Assembly (NCBI GenBank): GCA_949287905.1
Contig: CASEHX010000025.1
Location: 33,451-97,450, forward strand
Source of the DNA: an uncultured Olsenella sp.
Lineage (GTDB): Bacteria; Actinomycetota; Coriobacteriia; Coriobacteriales; Atopobiaceae
Length of the DNA: 64,000 bases
Direction of reading: 5' to 3'
The position numbers and the translations under genes are program-made. A model generated the notes under the pieces. It did not search any database. It saw only the letters and a list, made by a program, of their open reading frames with translations, and was not told the DNA's origin. Below are positions 11,624 to 20,401 of the stretch, one piece after another (the first letter of the stretch is position 1; every line of letters starts with the position of its first letter).

Positions 11624-12400
11624 ATGCCGCGAGCGCCAAGAGCAACTGCCGAGTCGGGCTTCTACCATGTGATTCTGCGCGGAAACGGCAAGCAGATAAT
11701 CTTTGAGGACGATGCAGATCGCCGCGCTTTTCTCGAGCTCCTTGCAAAGAGGGCGGGAGACGCGGGGATCCACGTTCTGGCGTGGTGCCTTATGGAGAAC
11801 CACGTGCACCTTGTGCTGGAGGACCCGACACAGGCGCTGAGCGAGATGATGCAGAGACTCTCCGGCGACTATGCGCAGCGATTCAACCGTAAGTCGGGGA
11901 GAGTGGGCCACGTCTTTGAGAACCGGTTCAAAAGCTGTCCGATCGAGAACGAGACATACCTGCTCCAGGCCGTTCGCTACGTCCACGACAATCCGGAAAA
12001 CGCCGGGATCTGCCCGGCGGCGGAGTACCCATGGAGCAGCTACCACGAGTACGTGGGGCTTGCGGAGATTGCCGACACACGCCTTGTCTTGGACATGCTT
12101 GGCGGAGCCGAGGGGTTTGTCGCCTACGGCCAGCCCGGGCAGAGGCGTGCGTACCGCTTTGACCGCCGCGCTCGGGTTCCCGAGGACGAGATGGGCGTTG
12201 TCGCGCGCCTTGCCCTGGGTGAGCTGCCCGCTCATGAGGTGAAGGCGCTTCCCAAGGCGGAGCGTGACCAGAGGCTCCTTGATCTTCGGGACGTCGGCCT
12301 GTCCGTTAAGCAAATTGAAAGGCTGACTGGAATTGGAACCTGCACAATTTCGCGCGTAACAAATAAACTGAGAAGAACGAGGACCGATCGAGCAGAATGA
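11624..12400 (+). CDS. REP-associated tyrosine transposase (RAYT, Y1_Tnp family)
   Basis: This 258-aa HUH-type single-strand nuclease is related to the IS200/IS605 TnpA. The HUH pair is His60 and His62 in MENHVHLVL. The likely catalytic Tyr83 sits in SGDYAQRFN, and the family motif GHVFENRFKS (95-104) follows, then RYVHDNPENAG and YPWSSYHEY. The C-terminus (about 222-248) adds a helix-turn-helix, VGLSVKQIERLTGIGTCTISR, similar to the extra DNA-binding region of long RAYTs. The gene is a single-copy type without flanking IS ends. Instead it is bracketed by inverted REP palindromes, and its TGA stop is the first triplet of the right-hand one. RAYTs are known to mobilise REP/REPIN sequences, so this gene is the probable agent for the palindromes in this window. 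Confidence 0.92.
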   Translation: MPRAPRATAESGFYHVILRGNGKQIIFEDDADRRAFLELLAKRAGDAGIHVLAWCLMENHVHLVLEDPTQALSEMMQRLSGDYAQRFNRKSGRVGHVFENRFKSCPIENETYLLQAVRYVHDNPENAGICPAAEYPWSSYHEYVGLAEIADTRLVLDMLGGAEGFVAYGQPGQRRAYRFDRRARVPEDEMGVVARLALGELPAHEVKALPKAERDQRLLDLRDVGLSVKQIERLTGIGTCTISRVTNKLRRTRTDRAE

Positions 12401-12430
12401 TTCAAAAGGGGTCTGTCCCCTTTTGAATCA
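12398..12430. repeat. REP palindrome, right flank of the RAYT gene
   Basis: TGATTCAAAAGGGG-TCTGT-CCCCTTTTGAATCA. The TGA at 12398-12400 ends the RAYT gene. The central asymmetry is opposite to the left-hand copy. The nadE RBS AAGGAGG (12432-12438) begins 2 bp after the palindrome. Confidence 0.9.
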
Positions 12431-12443
12431 TAAGGAGGTTGGG

Positions 12444-14384
12444 ATGAGGGACGGGTTCGTCAAGGTTGCGGCGGTGACGCCGGAGGTTCGCGTTGCGGAC
12501 GTTGCCTTCAACGTGGAGGCCTGCGTGGCTGCGGCGCGCGAGGCTGCCGCCCAGGACGGCGCCACCGTCATCGTGCTGCCCGAGCTTGCGCTCACGGGCT
12601 ACACCTGCGAGGACCTCTTCTGGCAGGACGCGCTCGTCCGCGCCGTCGACGCCGGCCTTGCCGACTTTGCCGCGGCCACGGCGGACCTCGACGCGCTCCT
12701 GCTCGTGGGCGTGCCCGTGCGCGCCAACGCCAAGCTCTACAACTGCGCGGCGGCCGTCTCACACGGCGCTATCCTCGGCGTCGTCCCCAAGACCCACATC
12801 CCCAACTACAACGAGTTCTACGAGGGTCGTCACTTCGTCCCCGGCCCGCTCGACCCCGTCACCGTCTCCGTGGGCGGCGAGAAGGACGTGCTCTTTGGCA
12901 CCAACCTGCTCTTCTCGTGCCTGGAACTCCCTGAGCTCGTGGTGGCGGCCGAGATCTGCGAGGACCTCTGGGTGGCCGCGCCGCCCTCGATAGCGCACGC
13001 ACAGGCCGGCGCCACGCTCATCTGCAACCTCAGCGCCTCCAACGCCGTCGTCGGCAAGGCGGACTACCGCCGCGACCTCGTATGCGGCCAGAGCGCGCGC
13101 CTGGTCTGCGGCTACGTCTACGCGAGCGCCGGCACCGGCGAGTCCACGCAGGACCTCGTCTTCTCCGGGCATGACCTCGTGGCCGAGAACGGCCGCCTGC
13201 TCGCGGAGGGCAAGCCCTTCGGCGACGGCCGCGCGGTCTCCGAGGTGGACGTCCGCTTCCTCGCTGCCGAGCGCGCGCGCATGTCCACCTTCGAGTGCGC
13301 GGCGGCGGCCGAGGAGTACGGCTACGTGACCGTGCCCTTCTCGCTGGGCGCTGACGCCGCCTCCCGCGAGACCCCGCTCACGCGTTGGGTGGACCCGCAT
13401 CCCTTCGTTCCCTCCGACGCCGCTCGGCGTGAGGAGCGCTGTGAGGACGTCTTTGCCATCCAGGCCCACGGTCTCGCCAAGCGCCTCGCGCACACGCACT
13501 CCACGCGCGCGGTGATCGGCCTCTCGGGCGGCCTGGACTCCACGCTCGCCCTGCTCGTGACCGTGCGCGCCTTCGACCTGCTGAGGCTGCCGCGCGACGG
13601 CGTCATCGCGGTGACCATGCCCGGCTTCGGCACCACGGACCGCACCTACAACAACGCTTGTCAGCTCGCCCGCACCGTGGGCGCCGAGCTGCGCGAGATC
13701 GGCATCGCTGCCTCCGTGCGCCAGCACTTCTCCGACATCGGGCACGACGAGTCCGTCCACGACGTCACCTACGAGAACGCCCAGGCCCGCGAGCGCACGC
13801 AGATCCTCATGGACGTGGCCAACCAGGAGGGCGGCCTCGTCATCGGCACCGGTGACCTCTCTGAGCTGGCTCTCGGCTGGGCCACCTACAACGGCGACCA
13901 CATGTCCATGTACGCCGTCAACGCGAGCGTGCCCAAGACGCTTGTGCGCCACCTCGTGCGCTACGTGGCCGACACCTGCGGAAACGCCGCCGAGTCCGAG
14001 GTTCTTCTCGACGTCTTGGACACGCCGGTCTCGCCGGAGCTCCTGCCCGCCACGGGCGACGGAAAGATCGCGCAGAAGACCGAGGACCTCGTGGGCCCCT
14101 ACGAGCTCCATGACTTCTTCCTCTACGAGGTCCTGCGCCGCGGCACCAACCCGTCCAAGGTCTATCGCCTGGCTCGCTACGCCCTGGGCGAGAAGTACGA
14201 CGACGCCACGATCCTCTCCTGGCTCAAGGTCTTCTACCGCCGCTACTTCGCGCAGCAGTTCAAGCGCAGCTGCCTGCCCGACGGCCCCAAGGTGGGCTCG
14301 GCGGCCGTGAGCCCGCGCGGCGACCTGCGCATGCCGTCCGACGCCTCTTCCGCCCTCTGGCTCGCCGAGCTCGAGGCGCTGTGA
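12444..14384 (+). CDS. nadE: Glutamine-dependent NAD+ synthetase
   Basis: This 646-aa two-domain enzyme amidates nicotinic acid adenine dinucleotide to NAD+ using glutamine-derived ammonia and ATP. The N-terminal nitrilase-type glutaminase (about 1-290) shows the Glu in LPELALTGYTCEDL, the Lys in VPKTHIPNYNEFYE and the nucleophile Cys in AAEICEDLWV. The C-terminal synthetase carries the ATP P-loop GLSGGLDST, plus GTGDLSELALGW and a KIAQKTEDLVGPYELHDFF tail typical of the long form. ATG 12444 is chosen because AAGGAGG is at 12432-12438; a longer open frame runs back into the palindrome but lacks an RBS. The stop TGA is part of a further REP copy. Confidence 0.95.
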   Translation: MRDGFVKVAAVTPEVRVADVAFNVEACVAAAREAAAQDGATVIVLPELALTGYTCEDLFWQDALVRAVDAGLADFAAATADLDALLLVGVPVRANAKLYNCAAAVSHGAILGVVPKTHIPNYNEFYEGRHFVPGPLDPVTVSVGGEKDVLFGTNLLFSCLELPELVVAAEICEDLWVAAPPSIAHAQAGATLICNLSASNAVVGKADYRRDLVCGQSARLVCGYVYASAGTGESTQDLVFSGHDLVAENGRLLAEGKPFGDGRAVSEVDVRFLAAERARMSTFECAAAAEEYGYVTVPFSLGADAASRETPLTRWVDPHPFVPSDAARREERCEDVFAIQAHGLAKRLAHTHSTRAVIGLSGGLDSTLALLVTVRAFDLLRLPRDGVIAVTMPGFGTTDRTYNNACQLARTVGAELREIGIAASVRQHFSDIGHDESVHDVTYENAQARERTQILMDVANQEGGLVIGTGDLSELALGWATYNGDHMSMYAVNASVPKTLVRHLVRYVADTCGNAAESEVLLDVLDTPVSPELLPATGDGKIAQKTEDLVGPYELHDFFLYEVLRRGTNPSKVYRLARYALGEKYDDATILSWLKVFYRRYFAQQFKRSCLPDGPKVGSAAVSPRGDLRMPSDASSALWLAELEAL

Positions 14385-14425
14385 TCCAAACGGGGTCGGT
14401 CCCCTTTTGAATGGTTGAGGCGCTG
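14373..14425 (+). repeat. Degenerate REP with short flanking duplication at the nadE end
   Basis: The palindrome 14382-14414 (TGATCCAAACGGGG-TCGGT-CCCCTTTTGAATGGT) is a decayed family member, and its TGA is the nadE stop. GAGGCGCTG occurs immediately before it (14373-14381) and again after it (14417-14425), followed by the intact copy at 14429. The gene end plus REP appears to have been duplicated in tandem, or the 9 bp is a target duplication. Confidence 0.7.
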
Positions 14426-14428
14426 AAG

Positions 14429-14461
14429 TGATTCAAAAGGGGTCTGTCCCCTTTTGAATCA
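14429..14461. repeat. REP palindrome supplying the stop of the 14459 lipoprotein gene
   Basis: TGATTCAAAAGGGG-TCTGT-CCCCTTTTGAATCA. Its right-hand end, read on the minus strand, is the TGA (14461-14459) of the downstream convergent lipoprotein gene. It has the same orientation as the degenerate copy 47 bp to the left. Confidence 0.9.
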
Positions 14462-15028
14462 CTTCGTGGTGAAGGCGTAGATGACCCAGCCGTCCTCGAA
14501 GGAGACGTCAAGGGCGTAGCGGTATCCCGGTTCAACATCCAGACTTACGGTGCCGTCCGCCTCCAGCACGGCGGCCACGTCCTCGTGCGCAGGCTCTCCC
14601 AGCAGGCCTATCCGCTCCACGAGGGTCAGTCGCGTGGCGGCTTGGGTGGCGGCTCGGGCGTCGATGTCGTCTTCGTCCCAGCGCATTGCCGTGACCTCCG
14701 TCGGCGGGACGTCAAAGCTGACAGAGACCCCCGTCGGTTCGGTGACGTCCAGTGCTGCGGGCCAGCCGCGGCCGTTGTCGTCATAGGTATCGTAGGGGTC
14801 GATCTTGCGCGTCGTGGCCGTCGTCTCTCTGCCCTCATAGTAGTAGGTCCACTCGGAGTCGCAGTCCGAGAGCTGTGCCTTCGACCCGCCCTCCGTCGCG
14901 GCAGTTGCCACGGGGAGAATCGGACGGTCGTTTGGATCTCCGGGAAGCATGAGACAGGATGCGAAGGTGATGACAAGAATCACCAAGACTGCCGTGAGTG
15001 CGATGTAGCGAGAGGTGCGAGGTTTCAT
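14459..15028 (-). CDS. Small secreted lipoprotein with a single repeat domain
   Basis: This 189-aa protein is not recognised as a named family. The start ATG at 15028 is preceded by GGAGGT. A signal peptide (about residues 9-25) ends in FASC, a plausible lipobox with Cys25. The mature part contains a TYYYEGRET segment, EPTGVSVSFDVPPTEV, MRWDEDDIDA, and ends EPGYRYALDVSFEDG-IYAF. The same pattern occurs twice in the next gene upstream (15237-16382), so the two are paralogs with one and two domain copies. The domain looks like a small beta-rich fold on the cell surface. Function is unknown. The final codon is provided by a REP palindrome. Confidence 0.7.
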   Translation of the reverse strand: MKPRTSRYIALTAVLVILVITFASCLMLPGDPNDRPILPVATAATEGGSKAQLSDCDSEWTYYYEGRETTATTRKIDPYDTYDDNGRGWPAALDVTEPTGVSVSFDVPPTEVTAMRWDEDDIDARAATQAATRLTLVERIGLLGEPAHEDVAAVLEADGTVSLDVEPGYRYALDVSFEDGWVIYAFTTK

Positions 15029-15204
15029 GGCGACCTCCATTCCGCAGAGTCAAGCTTAGTATTCCCTGAACGCGCGAAATGAGTCAGCGAGGATCCCCGT
15101 TTTCGCCCGTGCGTGCATCGTCTGCGTTTTGGCCGCATGCCAACATACAGACGACGTGGGCAAATCGTCTGCCTGCGCTTATATGAATACTCACACCGTC
15201 TGAA

Positions 15205-15236
15205 TGATTCAAAAGGGGTCTGTCCCCTTTTGAATC
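15205..15236. repeat. REP palindrome abutting the stop of the 15237 lipoprotein gene
   Basis: TGATTCAAAAGGGG-TCTGT-CCCCTTTTGAATC, directly adjacent to the minus-strand TAG (15237-15239) of the two-domain lipoprotein. The terminal A of the arm has been replaced by stop-codon sequence. The preceding 170 bp (15029-15204) contains no gene I can recognise. Confidence 0.88.
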
Positions 15237-16382
15237 CTATGCGGTGAAGGCGTAGGTGACCTCGCCGGCATCGAAGGTGGCGAGAATCGCGTAGCGATAC
15301 CCCGGCTCGGCGGTGAACGAGAGGCCCTCGACCTCGACCTTCTCGCCCTCCGCGTCGAGCGCGTCCTCGCTCCAGCGCGTGACCTCGATGCCCGTGGCGT
15401 CAACGTCAAAGCTCACGGTCACCTGCGCGGGCTCCTTGAGTGACGCGTCCGCGAGCTCGTCCGCGGAGTAGTCCGTGGGCGCGAGCGTGTCCACGGCAAC
15501 GGTCTGCTCTTCGCCGTCCTGCTCGTAAGTCCAGATGTAGCCGCAGCTCGTGGGCATGAGGGACACGGCGGCGAGGTCAGTCGTGTACTCGACGGACGCA
15601 TACGGCGGCTCGGCGGGGTCCTTGGGCTGCCAGAGCTGGGCGGCGAGCTCGTCGTACTTCTCGGCGTCCGCGGGCGTTCCCTCCTCGACCACCTCAACAC
15701 TCGTGATGCCCGGGTACTGCGCGGGATAGCTCTCCAGCATGATGCCGTTGCCGCTCACGCGCACGACGTTGCCGGCAGCAAGCTCGGGTGCGTTCTCCGG
15801 CAGGGTGGGGTAGTAGGGAGTCTCGGTGTCTTGGTCCACAAAGAGGAGCTCGCCGTTACCCAGCGTCACGACCATTGCCGTGCTCACAAACTCGTCCATC
15901 TCGACCCCCTCGCCCTCGGCTCCCTTGACGTCAAAGAGATAGCCAGCGTCACCGTCCTCGAACCAGGCGCCCACGTAGTAGCGCCAGCCCGGCTCTGCCG
16001 CAAAGGCTGCCGCGCCATCCTCGAGCGAGCACTCGACGCCCTCGAGGCTGCCGTCCTCCGCGTAGCGCACGACCTCGACCTCGGTCGCGGGCTGCGAGAA
16101 GGACGCGCGCACCTCGGCTTCCCCCGAGACCTCGAGATCGGGAACGTCGTCGTCCGCGAGCTCCGTCGGCGTCACGGCGTCGTTGGTTGCTCCGCCCCAG
16201 GTGTAGCCGTGCAGGAGCAGCCCCATGTTCACGACGGCGTCCTCGGTCTCGTAGCGAACGGTGCCCGAGGGCGGCTCGTTCTTGGAGCAGCCGGCGAACA
16301 CGAGGGCGCACGCGACGGTGCATGCGCAGGCGAGAAGAGCGCGGGAGATGTGACGAACGGATCGGGCAGAGCGGCTCAGCAT
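15237..16382 (-). CDS. Two-domain secreted lipoprotein, paralog of the 14459 gene
   Basis: This is a 381-aa predicted lipoprotein. The signal peptide ALLACACTVACALVFAGC ends at Cys32, and the RBS GGAGG sits 9 nt before ATG 16382. Two copies of the domain seen in the neighbouring gene flank a middle segment. The first is around residues 40-135 (GTVRYETEDA ... RYAEDGS ... AEPGWRYYVGAWFEDG), the second around 285-381 (CGYIWTYEQDG ... VSFDVDATGIEVTRWSED ... AEPGYRYAILATF). The middle segment, with LPENAPELAAGNVVRV and GIMLESYPAQYPGITSVEVVE, resembles the short beta-barrel DUF3221-like domain of many Gram-positive lipoproteins. Function is unknown. The REP at 15205 follows. Confidence 0.72.
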   Translation of the reverse strand: MLSRSARSVRHISRALLACACTVACALVFAGCSKNEPPSGTVRYETEDAVVNMGLLLHGYTWGGATNDAVTPTELADDDVPDLEVSGEAEVRASFSQPATEVEVVRYAEDGSLEGVECSLEDGAAAFAAEPGWRYYVGAWFEDGDAGYLFDVKGAEGEGVEMDEFVSTAMVVTLGNGELLFVDQDTETPYYPTLPENAPELAAGNVVRVSGNGIMLESYPAQYPGITSVEVVEEGTPADAEKYDELAAQLWQPKDPAEPPYASVEYTTDLAAVSLMPTSCGYIWTYEQDGEEQTVAVDTLAPTDYSADELADASLKEPAQVTVSFDVDATGIEVTRWSEDALDAEGEKVEVEGLSFTAEPGYRYAILATFDAGEVTYAFTA

Positions 16383-16647
16383 GGGTCTGTCCTCCAGGGG
16401 TCGACGTTGTAGGGTCATCATACAAGAAGGGCGCCGTACAAGAAGGGCGCCGTGCGAGAAGGGCGCCGGGCGGTCGTTCTTCTCGCCTGAGCTGAAACGC
16501 CTCAGAAAATCTAAGTGCGTCTTGTAAGATTTTTTCACGCGAGGTGGTATAAGTCAGCGCGTCTGGGTATGATTCTGAGCGTTGGCTACAGCGGTGCGGA
16601 AGGCGCCGCGGACGTGCCCTCGGGCACAAAGAAGGAGGTACTTGAAC

Positions 16648-16938
16648 ATGACTCTCAAGCCGCTTGGTGATCGCGTTCTCGTGAAGCCCGCCCCCAAGGA
16701 GGAGAAGACCTCTACCGGTCTCTACATCTCCAGCGGTGCGCAGGAGAAGCCGCAGCGCGGCCAGGTTGTTGCCGTGGGCGCCGGCAAGCTCAACGACAAG
16801 GGCGAGCGCCTCGCTCTCGACGTCAAGGTTGGGGACGAGGTCTACTACGGCAAGTTCGGCGGCAACGAGGTGAAGATCGACGGCGAGGACTTCCTGCTGC
16901 TCCGCGCCGACGACATCTACGCCGTCATCGAGGACTAA
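16648..16938 (+). CDS. groES: Co-chaperonin GroES
   Basis: This 96-aa cap of the GroEL folding chamber has [12 protein letters not shown] at the N-terminus, the mobile loop [21 protein letters not shown], and the C-terminal [17 protein letters not shown]. The start ATG 16648 has GAAGGAGG at 16631-16638. The 265-bp upstream region has TGGTATAAG (16546-16554) as a possible -10. I see no perfect CIRCE (TTAGCACTC-N9-GAGTGCTAA) or HAIR element, so the heat-shock control route is not evident. groEL follows after a REP palindrome. Confidence 0.96.
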   Translation: MTLKPLGDRVLVKPAPKEEKTSTGLYISSGAQEKPQRGQVVAVGAGKLNDKGERLALDVKVGDEVYYGKFGGNEVKIDGEDFLLLRADDIYAVIED

Positions 16939-16939
16939 C

Positions 16940-18636
<1,697 letters not shown>

Positions 18637-18640
18637 GATC

Positions 18641-18748
18641 GCGCCTGAACTAACCTGACTCGGCGAGGCCCCGGGTTTCCACGAGGAAGTGCGCTACGCG
18701 AAACTTCCTCTTAGGAACCCCGGGGCCTCTTCTCGTTAGTTCAGGCGC
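18641..18748 (+). terminator. Three-level hairpin after groEL containing the conserved apical core
   Basis: Outer stem GCGCCTGAACTAAC / GTTAGTTCAGGCGC (18641-18654 with 18735-18748, perfect). Middle stem GAGGCCCCGGGTTTCC / GGAACCCCGGGGCCTC with one wobble. Apical hairpin GAGGAAGTGCGCTACGCG-AAACTTCCTC (18683-18710). The apical sequence recurs at 18929, 36431 and 36489 while the outer stems do not. TTCTCG follows the middle stem. Confidence 0.7.
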
Positions 18749-18790
18749 GAAGGTCCTCGACTCAGGGAGTTTGGGGTTGTGGGCCGTGGA

Positions 18791-18864
18791 TTAATGCGCA
18801 CGGTTTGTTTGCGTATCGTATGTTTGCAGATGAAAATAACACGCATTGCAAACTGTGCGTGTTA
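18791..18864. repeat. Intergenic repeat R74, copy 1
   Basis: This stem-loop is TTAATGCGCACGGTTTG ... GCAGATGAAAATAACACGCATTGCAAACTGTGCGTGTTAA. About 80% of positions match 44820-44893 by eye. Both contain the alternative inner palindrome TAACRCGCA ... TGCGYGTTA. It lies in the 364-bp gap between convergent groEL and nfnB, which otherwise holds only two terminators and two CGAGAAGAAC words (18872, 18886). Confidence 0.75.
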
Positions 18865-18908
18865 ATGCTCGCGAGAAGAACCTCGCGAGAAGAACCTCGA
18901 AAGCGAAA

Positions 18909-18973
18909 GGCCCCGCCGATTTCCTAAGCAGGAGTTCCGCGAAGCGCACTCCTGTGTGGAAACCGGCGGGGCC
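18909..18973 (-). terminator. Nested terminator of nfnBA with the conserved apical core
   Basis: Outer stem GGCCCCGCCGATTTCC / GGAAACCGGCGGGGCC (18909-18924 with 18958-18973, one mismatch). Apical hairpin CAGGAGT-TCCGCGAAGCGC-ACTCCTG (18929-18954). On the minus strand the apex reads GGAGTGCGCTTCGCGGAACTCC, matching the groEL and ecfT-purL copies. It lies 27 nt after the nfnB stop. Confidence 0.7.
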
Positions 18974-19000
18974 GGACCTTGCGGTCAGACGCTCTTCTCG

Positions 19001-20401
19001 CTACCCGACGAGCGCCTTGGTGATGCTCGCTGCGGCCGTCTTGCCGGCGCCCATGGCCAGGATGACCGTGGCCGCGCCGGTGACGATGTCGCCGCCGGCC
19101 CAGATGCGCGGGTCGGAGGTGCGGCCGTCCTCGTCGGCGATGATGTAGCCCCACTTGTTGAGCTTGATGTCGCCGATCATCTTGGCAAACGGGTTGGCGT
19201 TGGTGCCGATGGCGGAGATGGCAACGTCGCAGGGAATCTCCTCGACGGCGCCCTCGATGGGCATGGGGCGACGGCGCCCGGAGGCGTCGGGCTCGCCGAG
19301 CTCCATCTTCTGGACGCGCACGGCGCAGACGGCGCCGTCCTCGCCCTTCACGAACTCCAGCGGTGCCACGAGCGGCATGACCTCGACACCCTCGGCCTTG
19401 GCGTGGTGGAGCTCCGCGCGACGGGCGGGCATCTCGTCCTCGGTGCGGCGGTAGGCGATGATCGCGCGCTCGGCGCCCAGACGCTTGGCGGTGCGCACCG
19501 CGTCCATGGCGACGTTGCCGCCACCAAAGACCACGACGTTCTTGCCGTGCTTGGTGGGGGTGTCGTACTCGGGGAAGCGGTTGGCCTTCATGAGGTTCAC
19601 GCGCGTGAGGTACTCGTTGGCAAAGAAGACGTTGGGCAGGTTCTCGCCCGGGACGTTGAGGAACTTGGGCAGGCCCGCGCCCGTGGCGATGTAGATGGCG
19701 TCAAAGCCCTCGGCGAAGAGCTCCTCGGCGTCGGTGATGCGGCCGACGACGGAGTTGTACTCAAACTTGACGCCCATCTCCTCCAGGCCGTCGATCTCGC
19801 GCTTGACGACGGCCTTGGGCAGACGGAACTCGGGGATGCCGTAGACGAGCACGCCGCCGCCGGTGAAGAAGGCCTCGAAGACGGTGACGTCAAAGCCGTT
19901 GCGGGCGAGCTCGCCGGCGCAGGTGATGCCGGACGGGCCGGAGCCCACGACGGCGACCTTCTTGCCGTTCTTGGGGGCCATCTTGGGCTTGGAGGCAAGC
20001 TCGGGCTGGTCGCCGAGGAAGCGCTCGAGCTGGCCGATGGCCACCGGGTCGCCCTTCTTGCCGCGGATGCACTTGCCCTCGCACTGGTTCTCCTGCGGGC
20101 ACACGCGGCCGCAGATGGCGGGGAGCATCGAGTCCTCGCGGATGATGTCCAGCGCCTCGCCGAACTTCTCCTCGCGGATCTTCTCGATGAACTTGGGGAT
20201 GTTGATGTTGACGGGGCAGCCGTCAACGCAGAACGGCTTCTTGCAGTCCATGCAGCGCTCGGCCTCGGCCAGCGCCATCTCCTTGGTGAAGCCCTTGTCG
20301 ACGGGGCGGAAGTCGCACGCGCGCTCGGCTGCCGGCTCCTCGTTGTCCGGCGTGCGCGGGGACTTCATGTCGGGGACAAAGCGACCGTTTACCTGTGGCA
20401 T
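19001..20401 (-). CDS. nfnB: NfnB / GltD-like NADPH-binding flavoprotein subunit
   Basis: This 466-aa FAD and iron-sulfur protein of the glutamate-synthase small-subunit family carries N-terminal cluster cysteines in CMDCKKPFCVDGCPVNINIP and CGRVCPQENQCEGKC, the FAD-binding VAVVGSGPSGITCAGEL, the NAD(P) site VVFGGGNVAMDAVRTAKRLGA, and the C-terminal IWAGGDIVTGAATVILAMGAGK. It overlaps by 13 bp with the gene upstream, which encodes the NfnA-type subunit. That pairing is the electron-bifurcating ferredoxin:NADP+ oxidoreductase rather than a true glutamate synthase, for which no large subunit is present. It would balance NADH, NADPH and reduced ferredoxin during fermentation. Confidence 0.85.
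   Translation of the reverse strand: MPQVNGRFVPDMKSPRTPDNEEPAAERACDFRPVDKGFTKEMALAEAERCMDCKKPFCVDGCPVNINIPKFIEKIREEKFGEALDIIREDSMLPAICGRVCPQENQCEGKCIRGKKGDPVAIGQLERFLGDQPELASKPKMAPKNGKKVAVVGSGPSGITCAGELARNGFDVTVFEAFFTGGGVLVYGIPEFRLPKAVVKREIDGLEEMGVKFEYNSVVGRITDAEELFAEGFDAIYIATGAGLPKFLNVPGENLPNVFFANEYLTRVNLMKANRFPEYDTPTKHGKNVVVFGGGNVAMDAVRTAKRLGAERAIIAYRRTEDEMPARRAELHHAKAEGVEVMPLVAPLEFVKGEDGAVCAVRVQKMELGEPDASGRRRPMPIEGAVEEIPCDVAISAIGTNANPFAKMIGDIKLNKWGYIIADEDGRTSDPRIWAGGDIVTGAATVILAMGAGKTAAASITKALVG

Noticed and set aside
12423..12443. TTG start for nadE giving a longer N-terminus
   Set aside because: The extension is encoded by the REP palindrome and the Shine-Dalgarno itself. ATG 12444 has an ideally spaced AAGGAGG.
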